From Ruegeria arenilitoris (GTDB lineage: Bacteria; Pseudomonadota; Alphaproteobacteria; Rhodobacterales; Rhodobacteraceae), in assembly GCF_042675705.1 (NCBI RefSeq), contig NZ_JBHTJJ010000006.1: a stretch of DNA of 64,000 bases, one strand, 5' to 3'. Below, in pieces: positions 52,095 to 61,277 of this stretch. The notes beneath the pieces are model-generated. The model was not told the origin of the DNA. It saw nothing but the letters and a program-made list of their open reading frames with translations, and did no database searches. Every line of letters starts with the position of its first letter. Position 1 is the first letter of the stretch. Made by a program: the position numbers and the translations under genes.

Positions 52095-54800
52095 ATGCTG
52101 GGACTCGGTACGCTTGCCAAAAAGGTGTTCGGAACACCGAACGACCGCAAGATCAAGGCAACCCGCCCGCTGGTCGAAAAGATCAACGCGCTGGAGCCGG
52201 AGTTCGAAAAACTCTCGGATGACGATCTGAAAACCAAGACCGAAGAGCTGCGCAAGCGGGCCAATGAGGGCGAGAGCCTGGACGACCTGCTGCCCGAGGC
52301 CTTCGCCAACGTTCGTGAAGGCGCCAAGCGCGCGCTGGGTCTGCGGGCCTTTGACGTGCAGCTCATGGGCGGCATCTTCCTGCATCAGGGCAATATCGCC
52401 GAGATGAAGACCGGCGAAGGCAAGACCCTGGTCGCCACCTTCCCCGCCTATCTGAACGCACTGACCGGAAAGGGCGTGCATATCGTCACGGTCAACGAAT
52501 ACCTGGCAAAGCGTGACGCCGAATGGATGAGCAACGTGTTCGGCGCGTTGGGTATGACCACCGGCGTGATCTGGTCGGGCCAGCCCGATGCCGAGAAAAA
52601 AGCGGCCTATGCCTGTGACATCACCTATGCCACCAACAACGAGCTGGGCTTCGACTATCTGCGCGACAACATGAAGGCAGATCTGAACGAGGTCTACCAA
52701 AAGCACCACAATTTCGCGATCGTGGACGAGGTCGACTCGATTCTGATCGACGAGGCACGGACCCCACTGATCATCTCGGGTCCATCTCAGGACCGGTCCG
52801 ATCTCTACACGGCCATCGACGGTCTGATCCCGTCCCTGCAGGACGATCACTATACGATCGACGAGAAGTCGCGCAGCGTGACCTTCACCGATGAAGGCAA
52901 CGAGTTCCTCGAAGAGCAGCTGCACGCCAGTGGCCTGCTGCCCGAGGGCCAGTCGCTGTACGACCCCGAAAGCACCACGGTGGTGCACCACGTCAACCAA
53001 GGCCTGCGTGCGCACAAGCTGTTCCAGCGCGACAAGGACTACATCGTACGCGACGGCAACGTCGTCCTGATCGACGAATTCACTGGCCGGATGATGCCGG
53101 GTCGCCGGCTGTCCGAAGGCCTGCACCAGGCGATCGAAGCCAAGGAAGGCGCGCCGATCCAGCCCGAAAACGTGACTTTGGCCAGCGTGACTTTCCAGAA
53201 CTATTTCCGCCTCTATGACAAGCTGGCCGGCATGACCGGTACCGCCCTGACCGAGGCCGAGGAATTCGCCGAAATCTATGGCCTGGGCGTAGTCGAAGTG
53301 CCGACCAACAAGCCGATCGCCCGTGCCGACGAGGACGATCAGGTCTATCGCACCGCGGCCGAGAAATACGCGGCCATGATCGAAGAGATCAAGAAGGCCA
53401 ACGCCAAAGGCCAGCCGGTTCTGGTGGGCACGACCTCGATCGAGAAGTCCGAGATGCTCAGCGAGATGCTGACCAAGGAAGGCATCAAGCACAATGTCCT
53501 GAACGCCCGCCAGCACGAGCAGGAAGCCCAGATCGTGGCCGAGGCCGGGCGTCTGGGCGCGGTGACCATCGCCACCAACATGGCCGGCCGCGGCACCGAC
53601 ATCCAGCTGGGCGGCAACGTGGAAATGAGCGTGATGCAGGCGCTGGCCGAGAACCCCGATGCCGACCCGGCCGAACTGCGCGCCCGGGAAGAGGCGCGCC
53701 ATGCGGAAGAAAAGCAAAAGGTGCTGGAGGCCGGCGGCCTGTTCGTTCTGGCCTCGGAGCGCCACGAAAGCCGCCGCATCGACAACCAGCTGCGCGGCCG
53801 TTCGGGCCGTCAGGGCGACCCGGGCCGCACCGTGTTCTTCCTGAGCCTTGAAGACGACCTGATGCGCATCTTCGGCTCGGAACGGCTGGACAAGGTTCTG
53901 ACCACCCTGGGCATGAAAGAAGGCGAAGCGATCGTCCACCCCTGGGTGAACAAATCGCTCGAACGCGCGCAGGCCAAGGTCGAAGGCCGCAACTTCGACA
54001 TGCGCAAGAACGTTCTCAAGTTCGACGACGTGATGAACGATCAGCGCAAGGTGATCTTCAGCCAGCGCCGCGAAATCATGTCGACCGACGATCTGTCCGA
54101 AATCGTTTCGGACATGCGCGAACAGGTCATCGACGATCTGATCGACCAGTACATGCCGCCCAAAACCTACGCCGACCAGTGGGACACCGACGGGCTGCAC
54201 GCGGCCCTCAAGGAAAAGCTGAACATTGATGTTCCGGTTCAGGAATGGGCGGCCGAGGATGGGGTCGACGACGACGTGGTTCGCGAGCGCCTGATCAAGG
54301 CCACCGACGAGATGATGGCCCAGAAGGCCGCCGCCTTCGGCCCCGAGAACATGCGCAACATCGAAAAGCAGGTGCTGCTGCAGACCATCGACAGCAAATG
54401 GCGCGAGCACTTGCTGACTTTGGAACATCTGCGCTCGGTCGTGGGCTTTCGCGGCTACGCCCAGCGCGATCCGCTGAACGAATACAAGACCGAAAGCTTC
54501 CAGCTGTTCGAGAACATGCTCGACAGTCTGCGCGAAACGGTCACCCAGCAACTGGCCCGCGTCCGCCCGCTGACCGAAGAAGAGCAGCGCGAGATGCTGG
54601 CACAGATGCAGGCGCAGCAGGCCCAGATCAAGAAAGCCGCCGAACAGGCCGAGGCGGTGGCCGAGGCGCAGGCCTCGGGCGATGCGCGGCCAGGCTTTGT
54701 CGAGGACGACCCGTCAACCTGGGGTAACCCGTCGCGCAACGATCCCTGCCCCTGCGGGTCCGGCAAGAAATTCAAGCACTGCCATGGTCGGCTTGCCTGA
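52095..54800 (+). CDS. secA: Preprotein translocase ATPase SecA
   Basis: A 901-residue motor that drives unfolded proteins through SecYEG. ATG 52095 starts the classic LGLGTLAKKVFGTPNDR N-terminus; the frame further left is non-coding. Walker A GEGKT in EMKTGEGKTLVATFPAYLNA, Walker B DEVDSILIDEARTPLI, the second nucleotide domain with GTSIEKSEMLSEML and ATNMAGRGTDIQLGG, the HRIDNQLRGRSGRQGD-type motif (here SRRIDNQLRGRSGRQGDPG), and the C-terminal zinc tail PCPCGSGKKFKHCHG for SecB binding are all intact. A terminator-like hairpin follows. Confidence 0.98.
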   Translation: MLGLGTLAKKVFGTPNDRKIKATRPLVEKINALEPEFEKLSDDDLKTKTEELRKRANEGESLDDLLPEAFANVREGAKRALGLRAFDVQLMGGIFLHQGNIAEMKTGEGKTLVATFPAYLNALTGKGVHIVTVNEYLAKRDAEWMSNVFGALGMTTGVIWSGQPDAEKKAAYACDITYATNNELGFDYLRDNMKADLNEVYQKHHNFAIVDEVDSILIDEARTPLIISGPSQDRSDLYTAIDGLIPSLQDDHYTIDEKSRSVTFTDEGNEFLEEQLHASGLLPEGQSLYDPESTTVVHHVNQGLRAHKLFQRDKDYIVRDGNVVLIDEFTGRMMPGRRLSEGLHQAIEAKEGAPIQPENVTLASVTFQNYFRLYDKLAGMTGTALTEAEEFAEIYGLGVVEVPTNKPIARADEDDQVYRTAAEKYAAMIEEIKKANAKGQPVLVGTTSIEKSEMLSEMLTKEGIKHNVLNARQHEQEAQIVAEAGRLGAVTIATNMAGRGTDIQLGGNVEMSVMQALAENPDADPAELRAREEARHAEEKQKVLEAGGLFVLASERHESRRIDNQLRGRSGRQGDPGRTVFFLSLEDDLMRIFGSERLDKVLTTLGMKEGEAIVHPWVNKSLERAQAKVEGRNFDMRKNVLKFDDVMNDQRKVIFSQRREIMSTDDLSEIVSDMREQVIDDLIDQYMPPKTYADQWDTDGLHAALKEKLNIDVPVQEWAAEDGVDDDVVRERLIKATDEMMAQKAAAFGPENMRNIEKQVLLQTIDSKWREHLLTLEHLRSVVGFRGYAQRDPLNEYKTESFQLFENMLDSLRETVTQQLARVRPLTEEEQREMLAQMQAQQAQIKKAAEQAEAVAEAQASGDARPGFVEDDPSTWGNPSRNDPCPCGSGKKFKHCHGRLA

Positions 54801-54833
54801 TCCGGTCAGATTCCCGACATAATGAGTCCGCGT

Positions 54834-54854
54834 CGCGGCCACATATTGGCCGCG
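54834..54854 (+). terminator. Hairpin after secA
   Basis: CGCGGCCA pairs perfectly with TGGCCGCG around a five-base loop, 34 bases after the secA stop. The following ATTGTT is a weak T-run, so this is a probable but not ideal terminator. Confidence 0.6.
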
Positions 54855-54900
54855 ATTGTTAAGCACTCTCCGACTCGCTCCTTCAACTGGGGAGGGTGTC

Positions 54901-55818
54901 TTGTTTGTAATACGGAACTACGTGACCACAGGTGGCACGGTCGCATGCGCCTTGGCCATCGGCTACCTGATGCAGAACGGACCGGCCTCGCAGCCGGACG
55001 TGCAGGAAACACGTCAGGCGATGATCCAGCCGTCTGGTGAAGGCACCGTGATTGCCGGGCTGGAAGGAATCGTGCTGACCTCGGCAACGCCGACCGCGTC
55101 CACGGCCCCCGAACCCTCGGCCAAGGTTCCGCCTCGGGCAGAGCCTGCCGTTCCTCAGGCGCAGGTCAACTGCGATCTCCGGGCCCGCGCAATGGCAGCC
55201 CCCAACGCGACAGCACGTTTGACCTTGAAGGCCCCCTGCAACCCCGATGAAACCGTCGAGCTGCACCACAGCGGCATGACGTTCAGCGCCCGAACCGACA
55301 AGGACGGCCGTCTGGACCTGTCCATTCCCGCCCTGTCGGAATATGCCATTTTCCTGATCTCGTTCAGAAACCAGCGCGGCACTGTCGCCACCACTCACAT
55401 TCCTGATTTTTCAGACTATGACCGCGTTGCGCTGCAATGGACGGGGGACACCGAATTGCAACTGCACGCGTTGGAGTTCGGTGCATCCTATGGCGAAGCC
55501 GGGCATGTCTGGTCAAACGCCAGCAGTTCCGGCACCGGGCAGGTTGTCCATTTCGGCATGGCCGGCGCGCGCAGTGTCGAGGTCTATTCGATCCCCCGCA
55601 ACGCGGCCGACGCAAATGGCACCGTCGCCCTGAGCGTCGAGGCCGAAGTGACCCCCCGGAATTGTGGACAAGACCTGGATCTGCAAGTGCTCGAGTTGCT
55701 GGACGATCAGGGGCTGCGGTCGCGAGAGCTGTCGATCACCCTGCCGGCCTGCGACAGCGGACAGGACTTTCTGGTGTTGAATAATCTGTTCCAAGACCTG
55801 ACAATCGCCGCAAAGTAA
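54901..55818 (+). CDS. Membrane-anchored periplasmic protein of unknown function
   Basis: A 305-residue protein. I use TTG 54901 because GGGAGGG lies eight bases before it and the protein then starts FVIRNYVTTGGTVACALAIG, a short N-terminal membrane anchor. A proline/alanine-rich linker (residues 45-90) follows. The rest is predicted beta-rich: NCDLRARAMAAPNATARLTL, then HHSGMTFSARTDKDGRLDLS, and a C-terminal part with cysteines in EVTPRNCGQDLDL and LPACDSGQDF. No known family. It precedes the PstS-OmpA gene by 24 bases and is probably in its operon, so a role in the cell envelope is likely. Confidence 0.7.
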   Translation: MFVIRNYVTTGGTVACALAIGYLMQNGPASQPDVQETRQAMIQPSGEGTVIAGLEGIVLTSATPTASTAPEPSAKVPPRAEPAVPQAQVNCDLRARAMAAPNATARLTLKAPCNPDETVELHHSGMTFSARTDKDGRLDLSIPALSEYAIFLISFRNQRGTVATTHIPDFSDYDRVALQWTGDTELQLHALEFGASYGEAGHVWSNASSSGTGQVVHFGMAGARSVEVYSIPRNAADANGTVALSVEAEVTPRNCGQDLDLQVLELLDDQGLRSRELSITLPACDSGQDFLVLNNLFQDLTIAAK

Positions 55819-55842
55819 CGGCAGGCAGGTCAACAGGTCTTT

Positions 55843-57399
55843 ATGAAGTATCTTCGCGCGACGATGACGGTGTTGTCGTTGATGGCTGGCGCTTCAGGCG
55901 CCCTCGCTCAGGACATCACGCTGACCTCGCATGACGGCAAGGTCGAGATCACCGGGAACCTGTTGGGGTTTGATGGTGAGTTCTACCGTGTGGACACCCA
56001 GTTCGGCGAACTGACGGTGGATGGATCCGGCGTCACCTGCGACGGTCCGGCTTGCCCAAACCTGATCGACTTTGTGGCCGAAGTGCACTTCTCTGGCGCA
56101 TCGGTGATGGCCGAATCCCTACTTCCGGCGTTGATCGAAGGCTTTGCGCAACGAGAAAACCTGAACGTGCTAAGCGAAGGCACAGACCCTGCGCAGCTTG
56201 TCTTTGCCCTGAGGCAGCCGGATCGGACCGCCCCTTTGGCGCGGTTTTTCCTGCGCATTTCGGACACCGACCGCGGTTTTGCCGATCTGACCGCCGATCA
56301 GGCAGACATCGCTTTGGCGATGCGCGAAATCCGCCCGCAGGAGGCGGCGGCGGCGCAGGAAAACGGTCTGGGCGACCTGTCGCGACCGCGCCGGTCGCGG
56401 GTGGTGGCGCTTGGCGCGCTGGTGCCAGTGGTCTCATTGGATAATCCGATCCGGCAGATCTCGGTTTCGGACCTAGCGCGGGTCCTAAATGGCGAGGTCG
56501 CCAACTGGGCACAGCTCGGTGGCCCGGATGCCCCCATCGCCGTTCATCTGCCGGATGTGACAACCGGCGTTGGTCAGGCCGTGCAAGACCAGGTGATGCA
56601 GCCAGCCGGTGTGCAGGCGCATGAGGACGTGGTCCGCCACACCCGCAGCGCGGAACTGGCAGCAGCGGTTGCGCGCGATCCGTTCGCACTCGGTATCGTC
56701 AGCCACGCTGACCCGCAAAACGTGCGCAGTCTGCCGCTAGCCGGCGGATGCGGACACGCATTGCGCGCCACGCGCGCCGCCATTAAGACCGAGGACTATC
56801 CGCTGACCCTGCCGATGTTCCTGTATCTGCCGCAGCGGCGCCTGCCGAAGATCGCCCGTCAGTTTCTGGCCTATGTCCAAAGCCCCGAGGCACAGATGGT
56901 CATCCGGCAAGCCGGTTTCGTCGACCAGTCCCACGAACTGGTACGTCTTGGGCTTCAGGGCGACCGGTTGGCCAACGCCATCACCTCGGGCGGGTCCGAG
57001 GTGGGTCTGGAAGAACTGCAACGGATGATCGAAACTCTGCGCCCGCTGTCGCGCCTGTCGGTGTCTTTCCGGTTCGAGCCGGGATCGTCGCGGCCAGACG
57101 CGCAGTCGCGGTCGAACATCCTGCAAATGGCGCAGGCGCTTGAATCGGGCCAGTACGACGGGCGCAAACTGGTCTTCGTCGGTTTCAGTGACGGGGACGG
57201 TGCCGCGGAAACCAATGCCCGCATCGCCTTGCGGCGCGCACAGACCGTGCGCAATGCGATCCTTGCCGCGATTGAGACCGCAGTCCCAGAAACCGTCGAG
57301 ATCGCCGTCGAAGGTTTCGGTGAAGCCATGCCCATGGCCTGCGACGACACGGAATGGGGCCGTAAGGCCAACCGTCGTGTCGAAGTCTGGGTGCGCTAG
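55843..57399 (+). CDS. PstS-like binding domain fused to an OmpA-type domain
   Basis: A 518-residue secreted protein. The signal peptide (to GALAQ) is followed by a small BON/SH3-like N-terminal domain (ITLTSHDGKVEITGNLLGFD), a phosphate-binding-protein-like domain of about 280 residues (HFSGASVMAESLLPALIEGF, then ISVSDLARVLNGEVANWAQL, the classic PstS pattern), and a C-terminal OmpA peptidoglycan-binding domain (LSVSFRFEPGSSRPDAQSRS, VGFSDGDGAAETNARIALRR, WGRKANRRVEVWVR). It would be fixed to the cell wall rather than freely diffusing. The ligand is not known. Convergent with radC. Confidence 0.85.
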   Translation: MKYLRATMTVLSLMAGASGALAQDITLTSHDGKVEITGNLLGFDGEFYRVDTQFGELTVDGSGVTCDGPACPNLIDFVAEVHFSGASVMAESLLPALIEGFAQRENLNVLSEGTDPAQLVFALRQPDRTAPLARFFLRISDTDRGFADLTADQADIALAMREIRPQEAAAAQENGLGDLSRPRRSRVVALGALVPVVSLDNPIRQISVSDLARVLNGEVANWAQLGGPDAPIAVHLPDVTTGVGQAVQDQVMQPAGVQAHEDVVRHTRSAELAAAVARDPFALGIVSHADPQNVRSLPLAGGCGHALRATRAAIKTEDYPLTLPMFLYLPQRRLPKIARQFLAYVQSPEAQMVIRQAGFVDQSHELVRLGLQGDRLANAITSGGSEVGLEELQRMIETLRPLSRLSVSFRFEPGSSRPDAQSRSNILQMAQALESGQYDGRKLVFVGFSDGDGAAETNARIALRRAQTVRNAILAAIETAVPETVEIAVEGFGEAMPMACDDTEWGRKANRRVEVWVR

Positions 57400-57402
57400 C
57401 AG

Positions 57403-58158
57403 TTAGAGATAACCTTCTGAGCGGAAGCTCAGCTCGGTCGATTTGCCGATGATCAGGTGGTCGTGCAAGGTCAGCCCCAGTGCAGCGCAGGCATCGTTGA
57501 TGCGGTTGGTCATGTCGATATCCGACTGCGACGGGGTTGGATCGCCCGACGGATGATTGTGCACCAGGATCAGCGCCGAGGCGTTCAGCTCCAGCGCGCG
57601 TTTGGCGACCTCGCGCGGGTAGACGGGTACGTGATCGACGGTGCCCTTGGCCTGCTCCTCATCCGCGATCAGCACGTTCTTGCGGTCCAGATAGAACACG
57701 CGGAACTGCTCGATCTCGCGATGCGCCATCGTGGTGTGGCAATAGTCCAGCAGCGCATCCCAGCTGGAGATCACATGCCGCTGCATCACCCGCGCGCGGG
57801 CCATGCGATGGGCGCAGGCCTCGAGGATCTTGAGATCGGTGATGACGGTATCGCCCACGCCCTTGATCTGGCGCAGGCGTTCCACCGGGGCGGTCAGCAC
57901 CCGGTTGAAATCGCCAAACGTATCCAGCAGCAGCCGCGCCAGCGGTTTCACGTCCTGCCGGGGGATCGAGCGGAACAGGACCAGTTCCAGCAGCTCGTAA
58001 TCCGGCATCGCCCCCGCGCCGCCCGACATGAACCGTTCGCGCAGGCGTTTGCGGTGGTCCTTGATATACGAGGGCAGCCGACCCGTGGGCAGCGGCGTGA
58101 CCGGCGCTTCGTCACTTTCGAACAGCGATGGGGCTTCGGCAAAGGCGTCATCGGTCAT
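57403..58158 (-). CDS. radC: RadC-family protein (JAB/MPN domain)
   Basis: A 251-residue protein. An N-terminal helix-hairpin-helix region (EYLLELVLFRSIPRQDVKP-like segment and RLRQIKGVGDT at about 90-100) precedes the MPN/JAB metalloprotease-like domain, with a glutamate in the strand before and the zinc motif HNHPSGDPTPSQSD (H-x-H-x7-S-x2-D, about residues 198-211). Named for DNA repair, but the actual role of RadC is unsettled. Convergent with the PstS-OmpA gene at a 3-base distance. Confidence 0.92.
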   Translation of the reverse strand: MTDDAFAEAPSLFESDEAPVTPLPTGRLPSYIKDHRKRLRERFMSGGAGAMPDYELLELVLFRSIPRQDVKPLARLLLDTFGDFNRVLTAPVERLRQIKGVGDTVITDLKILEACAHRMARARVMQRHVISSWDALLDYCHTTMAHREIEQFRVFYLDRKNVLIADEEQAKGTVDHVPVYPREVAKRALELNASALILVHNHPSGDPTPSQSDIDMTNRINDACAALGLTLHDHLIIGKSTELSFRSEGYL

Positions 58159-58194
58159 ACGCCCATGATTGCCGCAGAATCGGTTTCCGAAAGG

Positions 58195-58929
58195 TTAACG
58201 CGCCTCACCGGCCATGCGGGCCGTGGCGCGGCGCACAACCAGATGCAGCAGGATCGAGAACACCCCCAGCGTCAGCATCGCGGCGAACATCAGGTCGGTC
58301 TTGGCCCGGCCATTGGCCAGCAGCATCAGGTATCCCAGCCCCTGAGACGAGCCGACCCATTCCCCGATCACGGCCCCGATCGGGGCATAGACCGCCGCCA
58401 GCCGCATCCCCGAGGCCAGCGAGGGCAGCGCCGCCGGGATGCGGATATGCCACAACACGCTGCGCGGGCTCGCCTGCATGGTGCGGGCCAGGTCCAGATA
58501 GCCGGGCGGCGTGCGCATCAGCCCGTCGAAAAACGACGAGGTGATGGGGAAATAGATGATCAGCACGGCCATCGCGACCTTGGACCACAGCCCATAGCCC
58601 AGCCACAGGGTCAGCAGCGGTGCCAGCGCAAAGACCGGCAGTGCCTGGGTGAACACCAGCATCGGCTGCACCAGCACCCGCGCGGCGCGGGAATTGGCCA
58701 GCTGCAGCGCGGTGACGACGCCCAGCACAGTGCCGCAGGCCAGACCGATCAGCACCTCGATGGCGGTGATCCAGGTGTGTTCGGCGATCAGCCAGCGGTT
58801 CTGCCACCAGGTCTCTGCCACCAATGCCGGGCCGGGCAAGATGAATTTCGGCAGGCCGGTCAGGGTGACGATCGCCTGCCAGATGGCCAGCGCAAACAGG
58901 GTCGCGGCAAGGACCGAGAGCGTCTTCAT
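58195..58929 (-). CDS. thiX: Thiamine-precursor ABC transporter permease (ThiX)
   Basis: A 244-residue inner-membrane permease of the SsuC/TauC type with six helices and the EAA loop MQASPRSVLWHIRIPAALPS. ATG 58929 overlaps the upstream ATPase stop by four bases. Together with the ATPase and binding protein in this operon and the adjacent tenA and thiamine synthesis genes, it should import the pyrimidine precursor formylaminopyrimidine or HMP. The assignment rests on operon context. Confidence 0.85.
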   Translation of the reverse strand: MKTLSVLAATLFALAIWQAIVTLTGLPKFILPGPALVAETWWQNRWLIAEHTWITAIEVLIGLACGTVLGVVTALQLANSRAARVLVQPMLVFTQALPVFALAPLLTLWLGYGLWSKVAMAVLIIYFPITSSFFDGLMRTPPGYLDLARTMQASPRSVLWHIRIPAALPSLASGMRLAAVYAPIGAVIGEWVGSSQGLGYLMLLANGRAKTDLMFAAMLTLGVFSILLHLVVRRATARMAGEAR

Positions 58930-59654
58930 GCCACTTCCTCGCGCAGCAGTTTCAGCAGCGCGCCCTGCGTTTCCAGCGTCTCGAGATCGTCCACCTTCCG
59001 CGGGGCCGGTGCATGAGGCGGTTGGCATGGGGTCAGGCCGTGTCGCGTCATCACCATGATCGACTGCCCCAGACGCGCGGCCTCGGCAGGGTCATGGGTG
59101 ACCAGCAGAACGGTCCGGCCCTGCAACGCCTCGGCGGCCAGATCCTGCATGTCGGCGCGGGTGCGCGCATCCAGCGCCGAGAACGGCTCGTCCAGCAGGA
59201 TGATCGGCTTGTCCTCCATCAGGGTGCGGGCCAATGCCACGCGCTGACGCTGCCCGCCGGACAGTTCCGAGGGCTTCTTGGTCATGTGGTCCTGCAGCCG
59301 CATCCGCGCAATCAGCCGGGCGCGGCGGTCCTGATCGACCCGTTCGCCGCGCAGCCGCGCGCCCAGCGCCACGTTCTGCGCGACCGTGGCCCAGGGCAGC
59401 AGAAGATCGTCCTGCGCCATATAGGCCACGCGCTCGGCCACCGGCAGCCCGTCGCTGGCGCGGATCTCGCCGGTGAACTCGGCCCCCGTCGCCAACCCGG
59501 CGATCAGACGCAAAACCGTGGTCTTTCCGACCCCGGATCCGCCCAGCAGACAGGTCCACTGCCCGGCCTTCAGCGACAGGGTCAGCGGCGCGAACAAGGG
59601 CGCGCCGTCGATACTGGCCTGTCCGCTGATGGTCAGATCGGGAGGCGGGGTCAT
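58926..59654 (-). CDS. thiZ: Thiamine-precursor ABC transporter ATPase (ThiZ)
   Basis: A 242-residue ATPase of the nitrate/taurine group. Walker A GGSGVGKTTVLRLIAG (about residues 37-52), the signature LSGGQRQRVALARTLM, Walker B PIILLDEPFSALD and the H-loop VTHDPAEAARLG are all present. It overlaps the tenA stop and the thiX start by four bases each, so expression is tightly coupled. Confidence 0.88.
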   Translation of the reverse strand: MTPPPDLTISGQASIDGAPLFAPLTLSLKAGQWTCLLGGSGVGKTTVLRLIAGLATGAEFTGEIRASDGLPVAERVAYMAQDDLLLPWATVAQNVALGARLRGERVDQDRRARLIARMRLQDHMTKKPSELSGGQRQRVALARTLMEDKPIILLDEPFSALDARTRADMQDLAAEALQGRTVLLVTHDPAEAARLGQSIMVMTRHGLTPCQPPHAPAPRKVDDLETLETQGALLKLLREEVA

Positions 59655-60325
59655 GGGGTCAGGCCCATCTGCCAGAAATTCACCTCGAGCTCAGTCGCGG
59701 TGCGGAAGGTCTGGCACAGACGACTCCAACGCGGTGTGGTACGGAAATCCGCCCCAAGTCGCCGTATCAGAGCCGAATCCAGCAGTTCACCCACAGCCTG
59801 ACAGGCATCCTGATATTCACTGCTGGAATAGGCGTCGATCCAATCGCGGTAGGTGTCCGAGGTGGCCTCGGCCGTCAGCCGAGTGCCGATTTCCCCGTAT
59901 CCCATCACACAGGGCGCCAGCGCCGCCAGAAGATCCAGCAGATCACCGCTGTAGCCGGCCTCGAGCACATAGCGGGTATAGGCCAGGTTCTCGGGGCGTT
60001 CGGGGGTGGCGAACAGCTCGTCCTGGCTGATGCCCTCGGCCTCGCAAATGCCGATATGCAGCTGCATCTCTTCGCTGATCAGACCGTTCACCGTGCGCGA
60101 CGCGGCCAGCATCTCGGCATGGGTTTCGGATTTCACCACCGCCAGCGCCCAAGCGCGCGAGAAATGGATCAGGAACACGTAATCCTGCCGCAGGTAATGC
60201 AAAAATGCCACCCGCGGCAGAGTGCCGTCCCTCAGCCCCTCGACAAAGGCGTGGCGGGTATAGTCCCGCCACGGCCCCTGCGCCGCATCGCGCATCAGCG
60301 CGAAGGCTTTGCCGTACTCGCTCAT
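59651..60325 (-). CDS. tenA: TenA-family aminopyrimidine aminohydrolase (thiaminase II)
   Basis: A 224-residue helical enzyme that hydrolyses aminomethylpyrimidine from broken-down thiamine to HMP. The catalytic cysteine is C139 in ALAPCVMGYGEIG; the glutamate and aromatic residues around the active site (RQDYVFLIHFSRAWALAVV) are present. Located between the binding protein and ATPase genes of the precursor transporter, which fits a thiamine salvage route. Confidence 0.92.
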   Translation of the reverse strand: MSEYGKAFALMRDAAQGPWRDYTRHAFVEGLRDGTLPRVAFLHYLRQDYVFLIHFSRAWALAVVKSETHAEMLAASRTVNGLISEEMQLHIGICEAEGISQDELFATPERPENLAYTRYVLEAGYSGDLLDLLAALAPCVMGYGEIGTRLTAEATSDTYRDWIDAYSSSEYQDACQAVGELLDSALIRRLGADFRTTPRWSRLCQTFRTATELEVNFWQMGLTP

Positions 60326-61257
60326 TGCGCGGTCACGTCGATGGTGATGTCGCTGACCGGGTTGATGCTGTCGATCATGCCGGACTCTTTCAGGAAGGCC
60401 TCGAACCGGGCATAGCGGCCGGCATCAAAGCCTGCGGGGCGCAGCGCGAAACGCGGCAGGGTATCGACCCAAGCCCGGGCGTTCAACTCGTCCTGCAGCT
60501 CGGGCGAGGTGGCAGCGAAGATTTCCCAGCTCTTTTCGGGGTTGTTCACGATGAACTGCGTGGCCTTCTCGGTTGCGGCCAGGAAGCGGGCAATCATGTC
60601 CTTGTCCATCGTTTCGGGGTTGGCCACATAGATCAGCTCGTCATAGGGCGGCACGCCTTCTTCCTCGATGTAGAAGCAGCGGCCCGGAACGCCTTCGATA
60701 TCCATCTGGTTCAGTTCGAAATTACGGAAGGCGCCGATCACGGCGTCCACTTGCCCCGTCATCAGCGACGGCGACAGCGAGAAGTTTACGTTGATCATCT
60801 CGATATCGTCCAGCGACACGCCATGCGCGTTCAGCATCGCGGTCAGGATCGCCTCTTCGACACCGGCGACCGAGAAGCCGATCTTCTTTCCCTTGAGGTC
60901 GGCCAGCGTTTTGATCGGGCCGTCCTCCAGCACCAACAGGCAGTTCAGCGGTGTGGCGACCAGCGTGCCGACCCGTTTCAGCGGCAGGCCTTCGTGGATC
61001 TGCAGATGCAGTTGTGGCTGGTAGGACACGGCCAGATCGGCCTGACCGGCGGCCACAAGGCGCGGCGGAGCCGACGGATCGGCGGGCGGGACGATTTCGA
61101 CCTCAAGCCCCTGTTCGGCGAAGTATCCGTTTTCCTGCGCCACGATGATCGGACCGTGATCGGGGTTCACGAACCAGTCCAGCAGGACGGTCATCTTGTC
61201 CTCGGCCCAGGCAGGCGCGGCGGCCAGCAGGGCAAGGGCGGTGATCAGTTTCTTCAT
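60322..61257 (-). CDS. thiY: Thiamine-precursor binding protein (ThiY, NMT1/THI5-like)
   Basis: A 311-residue periplasmic binding protein. ATG 61257 starts a signal peptide (KKLITALALLAAAPAWA). The fold is NMT1/THI5: VLLDWFVNPDHGPIIVAQEN at the mature start, ADPSAPPRLVAAGQADLAVS, KKIGFSVAGVEEAIL and a C-terminal helical end. It should bind formylaminopyrimidine or a similar pyrimidine. Its stop overlaps the tenA start. Confidence 0.88.
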   Translation of the reverse strand: MKKLITALALLAAAPAWAEDKMTVLLDWFVNPDHGPIIVAQENGYFAEQGLEVEIVPPADPSAPPRLVAAGQADLAVSYQPQLHLQIHEGLPLKRVGTLVATPLNCLLVLEDGPIKTLADLKGKKIGFSVAGVEEAILTAMLNAHGVSLDDIEMINVNFSLSPSLMTGQVDAVIGAFRNFELNQMDIEGVPGRCFYIEEEGVPPYDELIYVANPETMDKDMIARFLAATEKATQFIVNNPEKSWEIFAATSPELQDELNARAWVDTLPRFALRPAGFDAGRYARFEAFLKESGMIDSINPVSDITIDVTAQ

Positions 61258-61277
61258 GGTCTGCGTTTCCTTTTGCT

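Noticed and set aside
52023..54551. 842-codon open frame antisense to secA
   Set aside because: It is the GC-rich shadow of secA; it has no family features, and secA on the other strand is certain.
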